DNA from: Candidatus Acetothermia bacterium
GTDB lineage: Bacteria; Bipolaricaulota; Bipolaricaulia; RBG-16-55-9; JANLFV01
Assembly (NCBI GenBank): GCA_024653345.1
Contig: JANLFV010000001.1
Location: 20,387 to 84,386, forward strand
Length of the DNA stretch: 64,000 nt
Direction of reading: 5' to 3'
Positions within the stretch are counted from its first letter, which is position 1, and each line of letters begins with the position of its first letter. The position numbers were made by a program, and so were the translations under genes. This document shows, in pieces, positions 16,740 to 25,243 of the stretch. A model generated the notes under the pieces. That model was not told the DNA's origin, made no database searches, and saw only the letters and a list, made by a program, of their open reading frames with translations.

Positions 16740-17318
16740 ATGACTGGCGACATAAGCCTTCCCCAGATCGAGGAACTCGCCCGCGCGCTGCTCCTGAAGA
16801 TCGGCGAGGATCCCGAGCGCGAGGGGCTCCGGCTCACGCCCCAGCGGGTGGCGGAGATGCTCGCCGAGCTGACCAGCGGCTATCGGACTGACCCTCGCGA
16901 GATCATCGATGGGGCGCTCTTCGCTGTCGAGTATGACGAGATGATCGTCGTTAAAGACATTGAGTTCTATTCTCTGTGTGAACACCATCTCACCCCATTC
17001 TTCGGCAAGGCCCATGTGGGCTACATCCCCGACGGGAAGGTGATCGGCTTCTCCAAGATCCCCAGGATCGTCGACCACTTCTCCAGGAGGCTCCAGCTCC
17101 AGGAGCGCCTGACGGAGGAGATCGCCAACTTCCTGATGGAGGCCGTCGAGCCCCAGGGTGTCGGGGTGGTCCTCGAGGGGTTCCACCTCTGCATGGCGAT
17201 GCGCGGGGTGAAGAAGCAGAATGCGAGGATGGTCACCTCGGCGATGAAGGGACTCTTCCGCCGGGACCCGCGGACCCGGGCCGAGTTCCTGGAGCTGATC
17301 GGCCAGGGGAAGGGCTAG
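16740..17318 (+). CDS. folE: GTP cyclohydrolase I
   Basis: 192 residues, normal length for type I FolE. It converts GTP to 7,8-dihydroneopterin triphosphate, the first step to folate and other pterins. Zinc ligands are in SLCEHHLTPFFGKAHVGY (Cys, His) and HLCMAMRG (Cys). ATG 16740 is 8 bp past the protease stop. There is no Shine-Dalgarno; a weak TGTAAT lies 7 nt upstream, so either read-through from the redox operon or a leaderless start is possible. A link to tetrahydropterin-dependent C1 metabolism is plausible but not shown. Confidence 0.95.
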   Translation: MTGDISLPQIEELARALLLKIGEDPEREGLRLTPQRVAEMLAELTSGYRTDPREIIDGALFAVEYDEMIVVKDIEFYSLCEHHLTPFFGKAHVGYIPDGKVIGFSKIPRIVDHFSRRLQLQERLTEEIANFLMEAVEPQGVGVVLEGFHLCMAMRGVKKQNARMVTSAMKGLFRRDPRTRAEFLELIGQGKG

Positions 17319-17322
17319 CTCG

Positions 17323-18210
17323 CTAGTGCTCATAGCCGAGGTCGGCCAGCTCCGCCTCCTTGCCCGCTTCCACCAGCGTGAGCCTCTTCCCCGGCAAGGC
17401 CTGCCCGATGACGAAAAGCTCGGCCGCCTCCCTGGCCGCGGGGAGCCTCTCCTCGGGGAGGGTGAAGAGGAGCTCGAAGTCCTCCCCGGTGAAGAGGGCC
17501 ATCTCCTTCCGGGCCCTCTCGTCCGCGGCTAGCTCCTCGACCTCGGGCAGGACGGGGACCTCCTCGTATTCGATGCGGAAGCCCACCCCGCTCGCCTCCG
17601 CAAGCTGGTAGAGCGAGCGGGCCAGCCCGTCGGAGATGTCCATCATCGCCGAGGCAAATGGCGCGAGCCTCAGCCCCTCCTGAACCCTTGGGGTGAACCG
17701 GAAGAGCTCGTTGGCCCGCTCGAGCTGGCCAGACCTGAAGAGCTTGAGGGCCACGGCCGTCCGCCCGAGCGGGCCGGTCAGGCAGACCAGCTCGCCCGCT
17801 TTCGCCCCGGAGCGCAGGATCGGCCGGTCCGCCAGCCCGAGGGCCGTGCTCACGAGCGTCAGCTCCTGGTGGCGATCGAGGTCCCCGCCGAGGAGCTCAG
17901 CTCCGACTAGATGGCAGCAGGCCTCCAGCCCGGCGAGCAGCTCCTCGATGAAGCCCCTCTCAAACTGGGGCGCGCCCAGGGCCAGGACCAGCCCCAGCGG
18001 CCGACCGCCCATCGCCGCGATATCCGAGAAAGAGACCGCGGCCGCCCGCCAGCCGATGGTGTAAGCGCTTGCGCCCTTGGGGAGGTCGGTCGCCCGGTGG
18101 ACCATGTCCGTGGTCAAGAGCAGATTCGTGCCCTGGAAGGGGATCACGGCGCAGTCGTCCCCGACCTCCAGCCGCTGGGCCAGGAGCCTCAGCACCTCGC
18201 GCTCTCGCAT
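17323..18210 (-). CDS. thiL: Thiamine-monophosphate kinase
   Basis: 295 residues. ThiL phosphorylates thiamine monophosphate to the active diphosphate. Seen motifs: VGDDCAVI at the start, TTDMVHRATDLP, GGDLDR, MMDISDGLARS and GEDFELLFTLP, all in the order of the PurM/ThiL fold. It is convergent with folE (4-bp gap). The promoter's -10 box ends only 6 nt before the ATG, so the mRNA should be leaderless. No other thiamine gene is nearby. Confidence 0.93.
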   Translation of the reverse strand: MREREVLRLLAQRLEVGDDCAVIPFQGTNLLLTTDMVHRATDLPKGASAYTIGWRAAAVSFSDIAAMGGRPLGLVLALGAPQFERGFIEELLAGLEACCHLVGAELLGGDLDRHQELTLVSTALGLADRPILRSGAKAGELVCLTGPLGRTAVALKLFRSGQLERANELFRFTPRVQEGLRLAPFASAMMDISDGLARSLYQLAEASGVGFRIEYEEVPVLPEVEELAADERARKEMALFTGEDFELLFTLPEERLPAAREAAELFVIGQALPGKRLTLVEAGKEAELADLGYEH

Positions 18211-18216
18211 CGACTC

Positions 18217-18245
18217 GGTATACCAGCGGGCGGGCGGCCGTTCAA
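18217..18245 (-). promoter_or_regulatory. thiL promoter, leaderless type
   Basis: On the minus strand TTGAAC (18245-18240), 17-bp spacer, TATACC (18222-18217), then 6 nt to ATG 18210. The start of transcription would fall on or next to the A of ATG. A weaker divergent signal for the next gene overlaps it (TTCAAA 18241-18246, TAAAAT 18264-18269, plus strand). Confidence 0.6.
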
Positions 18246-18288
18246 ATCCGGGAGGGGCTGGGATAAAATAGGCCGGGAGGTGGTGGCG

Positions 18289-19314
18289 ATGACCAGGCGA
18301 GAGTTCCTGAGAGCGCTCACCGGAGGCCTATTGCTCATCGAGCTTGGCTCTCATGCTCATTCGATTTCGGCGAGGGCGGGAGCTCAACCTCAACCCCAGC
18401 CCAAGTCCCCCGTCTCGCTCGTCAAGGCCCAAGACCGGCGAGAGGGGGTCCGGGCCGCGGTGGAGTTGCTCGGCCTGCCCGAGGATCAGTTTTCAGGGAA
18501 GGAGGTAATCCTCAAGCCGAACTTCAACAGCGCTGACCCCTTCCCGGGGTCGACACATAACGATACTCTTGCAGCTTTGGTAGAGCTGCTGCGGGAAAGG
18601 GGGGCAAGCAAGATCATCGTGGCCGACCGGAGCGGGATGGGCGTCACAAGGTCGGTCATGGAGGCAAAGGGGATCTTCAAGTTGGCCGAACAGATGGGCT
18701 TTCAGGCCATCCCGATCGATGACCTTCCTGCCGAGGAGTGGGAGCATCTCCCCCTCGAGGGGAGCCACTGGAAGCGCGGGGTGGAGCTGCCAAAGCTCTT
18801 CCTCCAGGCCGGGAGCATCGTCCAGACCTGCTGCCTCAAGACCCACCAATACGGCGGTCACTTCACGATGAGCCTGAAGAACTCTGTGGGGATGGTCGCC
18901 CGCTACTCCGTGGAGGATGGCTATGATTACATGATGGAATTGCACTCTTCACGCTACCAGCGCCAGATGATCGCCGAGATCAATGTGCTCTACAGGCCAG
19001 ATCTGATCGTGCTCGATGCCCTGGAAGCCTTCGTCCGGGGCGGGCCGGACAAGGGGCCGAAGGAGAGCCCCGGAGTGATCCTCGCCTCTCAAGATCGCGT
19101 GGCGCTCGATGCCGCGGGGGTGGCGATCTTGAGGATGTATCAAATGACCACGGCCGTTGCGCGGGGGAGGATCTTCGACCAAGCCCAGATCCGAAGGGCT
19201 GTGGAGCTGGGCCTGGGAGCGAGCTCGCCCGAGGAGATCGAGCTGGTCCCCGCCGCCGACCCCGAGAGCCGGGCCTTCGCCCAGGCGGTCCGGGAGATCT
19301 TGGACAGGGGCTAA
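18289..19314 (+). CDS. DUF362 domain protein with twin-arginine signal
   Basis: 341 residues. The N-terminus MTRREFLRALTGGLLLIELG has a twin-arginine motif and hydrophobic core, so it is probably exported folded. The rest matches DUF362: VILKPNFNSADP, ADRSGMG and CCLKTHQYGGHFTMSLKN. No CxxC ferredoxin cluster is visible, although many DUF362 proteins are fused to one. ATG 18289 follows GGGAGGTGG. Molecular function of this family is not established. Confidence 0.87.
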   Translation: MTRREFLRALTGGLLLIELGSHAHSISARAGAQPQPQPKSPVSLVKAQDRREGVRAAVELLGLPEDQFSGKEVILKPNFNSADPFPGSTHNDTLAALVELLRERGASKIIVADRSGMGVTRSVMEAKGIFKLAEQMGFQAIPIDDLPAEEWEHLPLEGSHWKRGVELPKLFLQAGSIVQTCCLKTHQYGGHFTMSLKNSVGMVARYSVEDGYDYMMELHSSRYQRQMIAEINVLYRPDLIVLDALEAFVRGGPDKGPKESPGVILASQDRVALDAAGVAILRMYQMTTAVARGRIFDQAQIRRAVELGLGASSPEEIELVPAADPESRAFAQAVREILDRG

Positions 19315-19319
19315 CGGAC

Positions 19320-19784
19320 TTGGGGCCCGAGCTCAGCTTCCGAGCGAAGACCGAGCGAGACCATGCGGGCATGTTAGAAGTAGCGCGCGCCCTCCCGCAG
19401 TGGTTCACTAGAGAGGGACTGGAGGAGATGGCCCAGGATTTCGAACTTCACGACGGATTCGTCGCGACCGAGGGAGATGAGATCGTGGGGTTCATCACCT
19501 ACGAGACTCTTGCAGTAGACTTAGCCGAGCTGAGCTGGATGGGAGTCCGACCGGAGTATCAGCGCCGAGGCATAGGCAAGAGGCTTTTGCAATTGGCGCA
19601 GGAACGCCTCATCGCTCAGCGCATCAAGATCCTGCAAGCGGCCACCGCCGCTGACAGCGTCCTCTACGAGCCCTATGCCAGGACGCGGGCCTTCTACCAG
19701 GCGAACGGGTTCCGGGACTATCGCGTTGACCGCGGCTACTTCCCCAATGGGGATGACCGCCTCCTCCTACAGAAGGAGCTATAA
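19320..19784 (+). CDS. GNAT-family N-acetyltransferase
   Basis: 154 residues with the acetyl-CoA-binding signature VRPEYQRRGIGKRLLQLAQE in the middle and the closing FYQANGFRDY. The family moves an acetyl group from acetyl-CoA to an amine; the substrate is unknown. The reading starts at TTG 19320, 5 bp after the previous stop, which keeps the first beta strand (LSFRAKTERDHAG); the next ATG would cut it off. No clear Shine-Dalgarno, so the exact start is uncertain. Confidence 0.85.
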   Translation: MGPELSFRAKTERDHAGMLEVARALPQWFTREGLEEMAQDFELHDGFVATEGDEIVGFITYETLAVDLAELSWMGVRPEYQRRGIGKRLLQLAQERLIAQRIKILQAATAADSVLYEPYARTRAFYQANGFRDYRVDRGYFPNGDDRLLLQKEL

Positions 19785-19799
19785 TTCTCTTCGGTCGGC

Positions 19800-20558
19800 A
19801 TGGACCTCAAGTGCGATTACGGCAAGATAGCCCCGTCCTACGATCGTTACCGAGACCTCTCCCCAGAGTTGCTCGAGGGCTGGCTGGGCGTGCTCATCCG
19901 CTGGGGGAGGCCCTCTCCCGGGATGAAGGCCCTCGATATCGGCTGTGGGACGGGCAGATTAACCATCCCTCTCCAAAGGCTGACCGGAGCAGAGGTCTGG
20001 GGCCTCGACCTCTCGGAGGAGATGCTCGAGCAGGCTAGGCAGAAGAAAGGGGCCGCGGGGGTGCACTGGGTCCTGGGGGATGCCCAGGCCCTCCCCTTCC
20101 CTGAGGGGGCCTTCGACTTCGCCTTCATGTGCCTGGTCCTCCATCATCTGGGGGACAAGGCCCAGGCGATCAGAGAGATGCATCGCGTCCTCAGGCCTGG
20201 CGGGCGGGGCCTGGTCTGGACCGTCTCGCACCGCCAGATCCGGGAATCCCCGCTGAACGCGTTCTTCCCCAGCCTGGCGGAGATCGACCTTGCGAGGTTC
20301 CCCTCGATCAGGGAGATCCGGGCCCTCATGGAGGGCGCGGGGTTCTCGGCCATTCGGGAGGAGGAGCTCGCCTTTCAAGAGGAGACGCCCACGAGCTGCT
20401 ATCTCGAGCGCGTGAGGAACAGATACATCTCGACCCTGGAGTTGCTCAGCCCGGCGGAGTTCGCCTCAGGTCTGGCCAAGCTGGAGAAGAGCCTGGCAAA
20501 CAAGCGCGACCAGATGACCCGCACCCAGCAGTTCACGATCATCGTCGGTGAGAGGTAA
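19800..20558 (+). CDS. Class I SAM-dependent methyltransferase
   Basis: 252 residues of the Methyltransf_11/25 type: ALDIGCGTGRLTIPL (SAM motif I), LDLSEEMLEQA, LGDAQALPFPEGAFDFAFMC (motifs II-III core ALPFPEGAFDFAF) and HRVLRPGG. No Shine-Dalgarno is seen; a TATAAT at 19780-19785 overlaps the stop of the preceding gene, 14 nt before ATG, so it may have its own short-leader promoter. The substrate is unknown. Confidence 0.9.
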   Translation: MDLKCDYGKIAPSYDRYRDLSPELLEGWLGVLIRWGRPSPGMKALDIGCGTGRLTIPLQRLTGAEVWGLDLSEEMLEQARQKKGAAGVHWVLGDAQALPFPEGAFDFAFMCLVLHHLGDKAQAIREMHRVLRPGGRGLVWTVSHRQIRESPLNAFFPSLAEIDLARFPSIREIRALMEGAGFSAIREEELAFQEETPTSCYLERVRNRYISTLELLSPAEFASGLAKLEKSLANKRDQMTRTQQFTIIVGER

Positions 20559-20559
20559 G

Positions 20560-20829
20560 GTGGTGGCCGAGCCACGGTTCATCGCCGAGGAGGTCGAGGT
20601 CCGCTTTGCCGAGAGGCCCGGCCTGCCTTCGGCCTTTACCTTGCAAGGGAAGGAGCACAGGATCGTTGAGATCCTGAGCGCCCGGCAGGCGCTGGACTTC
20701 AAGCGGTCCTGGTGGCGGAGGCGCCATCGGGACTATTATCTGGTGCGGACCGATCAGGGGAGGACCTTCGAGCTCTACTTCCACCGCGGTCCGGGGCGGC
20801 GGTATTGGGTGCTCTATCGCGAGCTTTGA
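20560..20829 (+). CDS. Small DUF6504-like protein
   Basis: About 89 residues. The central FKRSWWRRRHRDYYLVRTD followed by FELYFHRGPGRRYWVLY resembles the small DUF6504 family, whose function is unknown. GTG 20560 (or the adjacent GTG 20563) is preferred over GTG 20548 because GAGAGGT lies just upstream. The gene begins at the very end of the methyltransferase gene and is followed 35 bp later by a second methyltransferase. Confidence 0.7.
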   Translation: MVAEPRFIAEEVEVRFAERPGLPSAFTLQGKEHRIVEILSARQALDFKRSWWRRRHRDYYLVRTDQGRTFELYFHRGPGRRYWVLYREL

Positions 20830-20864
20830 CTATGCGGCGGCTCTGAGAGGGAGAGTGGCGGCGC

Positions 20865-21656
20865 ATGACGAAGGACTGGGTCCAGGAGCTGTTCATCGAG
20901 CACGGCGAGCTCTTCCAAGCCTTCTTGGAGGAGCGACTGGCGCGGACGGAAGAGGAGGTCCGGGGGCTCCTCAACCTCTTTCAGGAGTATGGAGTGAGGC
21001 CCGGGAGCAAGATCTTGGACCTGAACTGCGGGATCGGGAGGCATAGCCTCTACTTGGCAAAAGGAGGCTATCAAGTCACGGGGATCGACATCTCCCCGCG
21101 GTATATCGCCCGAGCCAAGGAGCTGGCGCAAGAGCATGGCGTCCTTGAGCGGGCGGAGTTCTTGGCCATGGATGCCCGCCGGGTCGAGGGCCTCGCGCCC
21201 CGGAGGTTCGATGTGGTCATCAACATGTTCACTTCGCTCGGCTACTATGATGAGGCGACCGATGAGAGCATCCTCCGGCAGTGCCTGGCCCTGACAGAGA
21301 AGGGCGGCCTCTTCGTCCTGGAGATCGGCTCCCGCGACTGGATCGTCCGGCACTTCGAGCGCGCCGGTCTAGCCCGCGTGGGGGACCTCTTGGTGGTCGA
21401 GGAGCGCGGGTTGAACCTCGAGACCTCCAGGATGGAGAACCTCTGGACCTTCTTCGAGAAGACCCTGAGGGGCTATCGCTTCAAGGCCGAGATCGCCTTG
21501 AATCATCGCCTTTACAGCCTCCATGAACTGATCGCGCTCTTCCACCGGGCCGGATGGAGATATCGCCAGGCCTATAGTAACCTGGAGCTGAAAGAGCCCT
21601 CGCTCGATGGATCAAGGCTCATTCTCGTTGCCCAGAAAGGGGGGCTTAGCCGATGA
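20865..21656 (+). CDS. Class I SAM-dependent methyltransferase
   Basis: 263 residues. SAM-binding motif ILDLNCGIGRHSLYLAKGGY, then GIDISPRYIARAKE and FDVVINMFTSLGYYDE, which fits the group of Methyltransf_25 enzymes with an FTSLGYF-like post-motif. Not closely related to the methyltransferase two genes upstream. Its stop overlaps the antiporter start (ATGA). Substrate unknown. Confidence 0.9.
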   Translation: MTKDWVQELFIEHGELFQAFLEERLARTEEEVRGLLNLFQEYGVRPGSKILDLNCGIGRHSLYLAKGGYQVTGIDISPRYIARAKELAQEHGVLERAEFLAMDARRVEGLAPRRFDVVINMFTSLGYYDEATDESILRQCLALTEKGGLFVLEIGSRDWIVRHFERAGLARVGDLLVVEERGLNLETSRMENLWTFFEKTLRGYRFKAEIALNHRLYSLHELIALFHRAGWRYRQAYSNLELKEPSLDGSRLILVAQKGGLSR

Positions 21657-22654
21657 GCTACGGACTTGCTTGGCTGGTCTTCGTGATCTGCGCCGCGACG
21701 ATCTTCCTTGCCAGTCGGCGGCTGACTGCGGCTGCCGATGAGATCGCCCTTGGAACGGGCCTGGGCCGCGTCTTCATCGGCAGCGTCCTCCTTGCCGCGG
21801 TCACCTCGCTCCCCGAAGTCGCCACCGAGGGAGCCGCTGCCTCGATGCGGCTCGTCGATATCGCCCTGGGCGACCTGTTCGGGAGCAACATCTACAACAT
21901 GACCATCCTCGCGGTCGCGGGGATCATCTGGGGCCGGGGGGCACTCCTGGGCGTGGCTTCGACCTCCCACTTGGCCACGGCCTTCATGGGGATGCTCCTC
22001 TCGGCCATCGCCGCTCTCGGCCTCCTCACCCGTCCGAACATCGGCCTGCTGGGCGTCGGCGTCGAGGTCTACATCATCTTGGCTATTTACAGTGTCGGGA
22101 TCTGGAACCTGCGGAGGAACAGGATCTCCGAGGCAGCCGATCCAAACGTGAGCGCGCTCGTTCAGCTCGCGGGCAAGGAGAGGAGCCTGACGCGGGCCTG
22201 GGCCGAATTCCTCATCTCGGCGGGATTGGTGATCGTCGCCGCGATCTTCCTCAGCAGATCGGCCGATATGATCGCCACAGCCACGGGGCTGGGGAGGACC
22301 TTCATCGGGACGCTCCTCGTGGCCGCGACGACCTCACTACCGGAGTTGGTCACGAGCATATTCGCGGTCCGGATGGGCGCGATCGACCTAGCCGTCGGGA
22401 ATGTCCTGGGGAGCAATATCTTCAACATGAACATCCTCCTTGTCTCGGACATCTTCTATCGGGACGGCTACATCATCTCAGCGGGGAGCCAGGCCCACGC
22501 GATCACCACGCTCGTGGGCCTCGTGCTGAGCGGGCTGGTGGGGTTGGCGATCCTCCGGCCGATCCCGGGCCGGCTCGGGCGGGTGAGCCTGGAGTCAGTC
22601 ATTATCCTCGCGGCCCACTTCGTCGGGATCTACCTCGTCTTCCTGCACCGCTAG
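21653..22654 (+). CDS. Sodium/calcium-type cation antiporter (CaCA family)
   Basis: 333 residues with about ten membrane segments arranged as two inverted halves. Each half has the alpha repeat: VTSLPEVATEGAAAS with GDLFGSNIYNM, and ATTSLPELVTSIFAV with GNVLGSNIFNM. These regions bind the cation in YrbG and other CaCA exchangers. Expected to move Ca2+ against Na+ or H+ across the inner membrane; ion preference cannot be read from sequence. Confidence 0.93.
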   Translation: MSYGLAWLVFVICAATIFLASRRLTAAADEIALGTGLGRVFIGSVLLAAVTSLPEVATEGAAASMRLVDIALGDLFGSNIYNMTILAVAGIIWGRGALLGVASTSHLATAFMGMLLSAIAALGLLTRPNIGLLGVGVEVYIILAIYSVGIWNLRRNRISEAADPNVSALVQLAGKERSLTRAWAEFLISAGLVIVAAIFLSRSADMIATATGLGRTFIGTLLVAATTSLPELVTSIFAVRMGAIDLAVGNVLGSNIFNMNILLVSDIFYRDGYIISAGSQAHAITTLVGLVLSGLVGLAILRPIPGRLGRVSLESVIILAAHFVGIYLVFLHR

Positions 22655-22727
22655 CTCCCGGCCGTTCGGCAAGATGTGAAGGCTCCCGCCGATCAACCAG
22701 TCCACGCTTAGGAGAGGAGGTGAGGCC

Positions 22728-22911
22728 ATGGAGAGGGCAGAGGACATCGGCCTCAGTCGTGAGGACCAGCTACAGCGGGAGCTTCTTTACCGACTTCGAG
22801 GTCCTGGAACTGATCGCTAAGCCCCGCCGGCCCGGGAGGCGGCTCCCCGAGTATGAGCAGGCGGACTGGAAGGGCGATCTCGAGCAGTATTACAGCCCGA
22901 TCGAGCTCTAG
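22728..22911 (+). pseudogene. Possible small gene with a frameshift
   Basis: A strong ribosome site (AGGAGAGGAGGTGAGGCC) leads to ATG 22728, but that frame ends after 30 codons (MERAEDIGLSREDQLQREL and so on). A neighbouring frame then carries a protein-like stretch, FEVLELIAKPRRPG and DWKGDLEQYYSPIEL, to TAG 22909-22911. The change of frame would fall near CTTCTTTACC (about 22784-22793). It could be a broken gene, a sequencing error, or a genuine 30-codon peptide. No family recognised. Confidence 0.3.
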
Positions 22912-22918
22912 CCTAGCC

Positions 22919-23263
22919 CTAGCAGGTGAGATGCAAGGCGGCGGCGACCCGCCGCGAGCCGACCAGCTCGTTATAGGCCTCACAGGCGTCCTTGGTGTTC
23001 CGGACCAGCACCTCGATCCCGCGCCCCGCGAGGGCCTGGACGACCTCATCCGGGACGGCCACTAGGCCGTAGCGCCCCTTTCCTAAGACGATGACCTCCG
23101 GCGAGGGCTCCTGCTCGAGAAGCCAGTTCAAATCGCGCAACTGGAGGTGGTGCCCCTCAGCTCGCCACCAGCCGACCACCTGGCCGCGGTAGATCATCAC
23201 ATCGTTCCTGTATTCTTTACCGCCGATCACGATCTCGCCGAAGTGGTAGGACTCGATCTTCAT
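22919..23263 (-). CDS. MTH938/NDUFAF3-like domain protein
   Basis: 114 residues. FGEIVIGGKEYRNDVMIYRG, then WWRAEGHHLQLRDLNWLL and PEVIVLGKGRYGLVAVPDEV match the Mth938-like fold, a small single-domain family of unknown function in bacteria and archaea, related to the human complex I assembly factor NDUFAF3. ATG 23263 is chosen because GAGGTGAGG lies just upstream; an 11-codon longer reading is not supported. Confidence 0.8.
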   Translation of the reverse strand: MKIESYHFGEIVIGGKEYRNDVMIYRGQVVGWWRAEGHHLQLRDLNWLLEQEPSPEVIVLGKGRYGLVAVPDEVVQALAGRGIEVLVRNTKDACEAYNELVGSRRVAAALHLTC

Positions 23264-23512
23264 CCTCCTCACCTCGCTTATGGACCGCCTCTGCAAAGGT
23301 CAAGGTCCCCGCACCTCCTTCGGAAGCTCTGCGCGGCACCAGGGCAGCCAGCGGCTCAGGAGGATCCGAAAGATGCTCATCGCGCCCCTCCATATTCCAG
23401 TCTAATTGCTCCTTCAGGAGGGAGTCAAGAGCGCGGCTTGGTATCTCGATCGGTAGTGCTATCTCGCTTCCCGAGGTCAAGGCCGCCCTGGATGAGGAGC
23501 AAGCTGCTTCAC
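23264..23512. other. Gene-free interval
   Basis: About 250 bp with no convincing gene. On the minus strand a 26-codon reading with GGAGGGGCG before its ATG (start near 23384) is too short to support. A 12-bp palindrome (CTCCTTCAGGAG, near 23412) and a weak TTGACT/TTAGAC pair might form the promoter of the Mth938-like gene. Confidence 0.3.
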
Positions 23513-24034
23513 TCAAGTAAACAGGGCCAGGAGCTCTTGAAATAGCCCATCCCGATTGGAGGGGGTGACCTCATAGACCGAGAATTCCCTCCGGATCCGC
23601 TGGGCCAGCGGGTGGGCCGACCGCTCCTGGACCGCGAACAAGAGGTGGCACTCCGATGCGAGGGCCGCTTCCACGGCCTCGACGAACTTCGGGCTGGCGA
23701 GCTCCATCGGTGCGAGCTCGTCGATCACCAATAGCTCCTTGGCCTTGAGGGCCTCCATGATCGCTGGGACGGCGAGCTCCTCGATGTCCTTCAGGTTCAC
23801 GCGATACTTCCCGACCCGCGGGCCGGCGGCGGAGGGAAGACCGGTGTGGGCCAAGAGTCCTCGCCGGCCAGTAGAGATGTCGATGATCGCAAAGCCCTTC
23901 CGGGCTCGGCCCTCCCGGATCTCCTCGGTGTAGATCCCTCCGAGGCTCAAGCCGGGCTGGAGGGCCCTCACGACCTTCCGGATGAGGGTGGTCTTCCCGC
24001 ACCCGGGCCGGCCGGTGATCGCGACGCGAATCAT
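23513..24034 (-). CDS. THEP1-type nucleoside-triphosphatase
   Basis: 173 residues. P-loop TGRPGCGKTTLIRKV at residues 7-21, GGIYTEEIREGRARKGF, VGKYRVNLKD and Walker B LLVIDELAPMEL. This is the NTPase_1/THEP1 family first studied in hyperthermophiles, which hydrolyses NTPs; the cellular role is unsettled. Its start overlaps the end of argF by 4 bp (ATGA), so both are on one message. Confidence 0.92.
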   Translation of the reverse strand: MIRVAITGRPGCGKTTLIRKVVRALQPGLSLGGIYTEEIREGRARKGFAIIDISTGRRGLLAHTGLPSAAGPRVGKYRVNLKDIEELAVPAIMEALKAKELLVIDELAPMELASPKFVEAVEAALASECHLLFAVQERSAHPLAQRIRREFSVYEVTPSNRDGLFQELLALFT

Positions 24035-24942
24035 GCTAAGAGGAGCGCTAGGACCCCCTTCTGGCCGTGGAGCCGGTTCTCCGCCTGGTCGTAGATCACG
24101 CTGTTCGGCGAGTGGGCCGCCTCGTAAGTGATCTCCTCCCCGTAGTGGGCCGGGAGGCAGTGCATCACCAGGCAGTCGGGCTTAGCGAGGCCGATCAGCC
24201 GCTCATTGATCTGAAAGCCGCGGAAGGCCCGCCGCCTTCGCTCGAGCTCGGCCTCCTGGCCCATCGAAGCCCAGACATCGGTGTAGAGGATATCAGCCCC
24301 GCGGGCCGCCTCCTCGGGGTCGTGGACCACCTCGACCTTGGCCCCGGCCCCCTGGGCCTTGGCATGCTCGACGAACTCCTCCTTCGGCTCATAGCCCTCG
24401 GGGCAGGCGATCGTCACACTCACTCCCAGTTTCGGCCCGCCCGCAAGCCAGGCATGGGCCACATTGTTCCCATCGCCGATGAAGGCGAGCTTCAGCCCCT
24501 CGAGCCGCCGCCTCTTCTCATAGATCGTCAGAAGGTCTCCCAGGATCTGACAGGGGTGTTCGAGGTCCGAGAGGCCATTGATCACCGGGACCTCGGCGAA
24601 CCTGGCCAGCTCCTCGACGATCTCGTGGCCGAAGACACGGGCCATGAGCCCGTCGACATACCTTGAGAGGACCCGGGCGACATCCTCGACCGTCTCCCGC
24701 TCGCCGAGCCGGATCTCCTCCGGGCCGAGGTAGAGCGCCCGCCCGCCGAGCTGGTTCATCCCCACCTCGAAGGAGACCCGCGTCCGCAAGGAAGGCTTCT
24801 GGAAGATCAGTCCCAGGGTCTTCCCCTTAAGCAAGGGCCGGTTCCCTCCGGCCCGAAGCTCCCGCTTCAGATGAAGAGAGAGCTCGAGGGCCTCCCAGAT
24901 CTCCTCCCGGCCCCAGTCGCGCAACGAGACTAGATGCCTCAT
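24031..24942 (-). CDS. argF: Ornithine carbamoyltransferase
   Basis: 303 residues. It joins carbamoyl phosphate and ornithine to citrulline in arginine synthesis. Seen: SLRTRVSFEVGMNQLGG (carbamoyl phosphate site), NGLSDLEHPCQILGDLLT (HPCQ) and HCLPAHYGEEI near the C-terminus; the HCLP motif separates OTC from aspartate transcarbamylase. ATG 24942 sits 1 bp after the stop of the upstream Lrp-like gene. A start 11 codons earlier would overlap that gene and is rejected. No other arg genes are near. Confidence 0.94.
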   Translation of the reverse strand: MRHLVSLRDWGREEIWEALELSLHLKRELRAGGNRPLLKGKTLGLIFQKPSLRTRVSFEVGMNQLGGRALYLGPEEIRLGERETVEDVARVLSRYVDGLMARVFGHEIVEELARFAEVPVINGLSDLEHPCQILGDLLTIYEKRRRLEGLKLAFIGDGNNVAHAWLAGGPKLGVSVTIACPEGYEPKEEFVEHAKAQGAGAKVEVVHDPEEAARGADILYTDVWASMGQEAELERRRRAFRGFQINERLIGLAKPDCLVMHCLPAHYGEEITYEAAHSPNSVIYDQAENRLHGQKGVLALLLA

Positions 24943-24943
24943 T

Positions 24944-25228
24944 TCAGTGGCCCTTCTGGAGCTCCCGCAGCTCACGCGACGTGGTCACGATGTGGGTGTT
25001 GGTGCTGACCACGCCCTTGATCGTCGCGATCTCCTTGGTGACGATCTCGTCCAACTTCCGGACCGAGAAGGTGTCGAGCAGTTCCTCGACTTCGAGATAA
25101 GCGACCACATCATAGTCTCCGAAGAGGGTATCCGCCAGCTTGACATGCTTCCCCGCGAGCAGCCGTCTTGCCACCTCTTCGGCCATTCCACCCTCACACT
25201 TGAGCAGGACGTAAGCATTGACTGCCAC
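24944..25228 (-). CDS. Lrp/AsnC ligand-binding domain protein (stand-alone RAM domain)
   Basis: 94 residues, all accounted for by the Lrp C-terminal RAM fold: AYVLLKCEGGMAEEVARRL, LFGDYDVVAYLEVE and IATIKGVVSTNTHIVT. There is no helix-turn-helix, so it is not itself a DNA-binding regulator. Such single-domain forms bind small molecules, often amino acids, and oligomerise. The tight link to argF suggests a sensor for arginine-pathway metabolites; this is inference. Confidence 0.87.
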   Translation of the reverse strand: MAVNAYVLLKCEGGMAEEVARRLLAGKHVKLADTLFGDYDVVAYLEVEELLDTFSVRKLDEIVTKEIATIKGVVSTNTHIVTTSRELRELQKGH

Positions 25229-25243
25229 CGTTGCCTCCTTTGA

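Noticed and set aside
23297..23512. Small plus-strand gene ending LPEVKAALDEEQAASLK
   Set aside because: The end looks protein-like, but upstream there is no start codon or ribosome site in frame.
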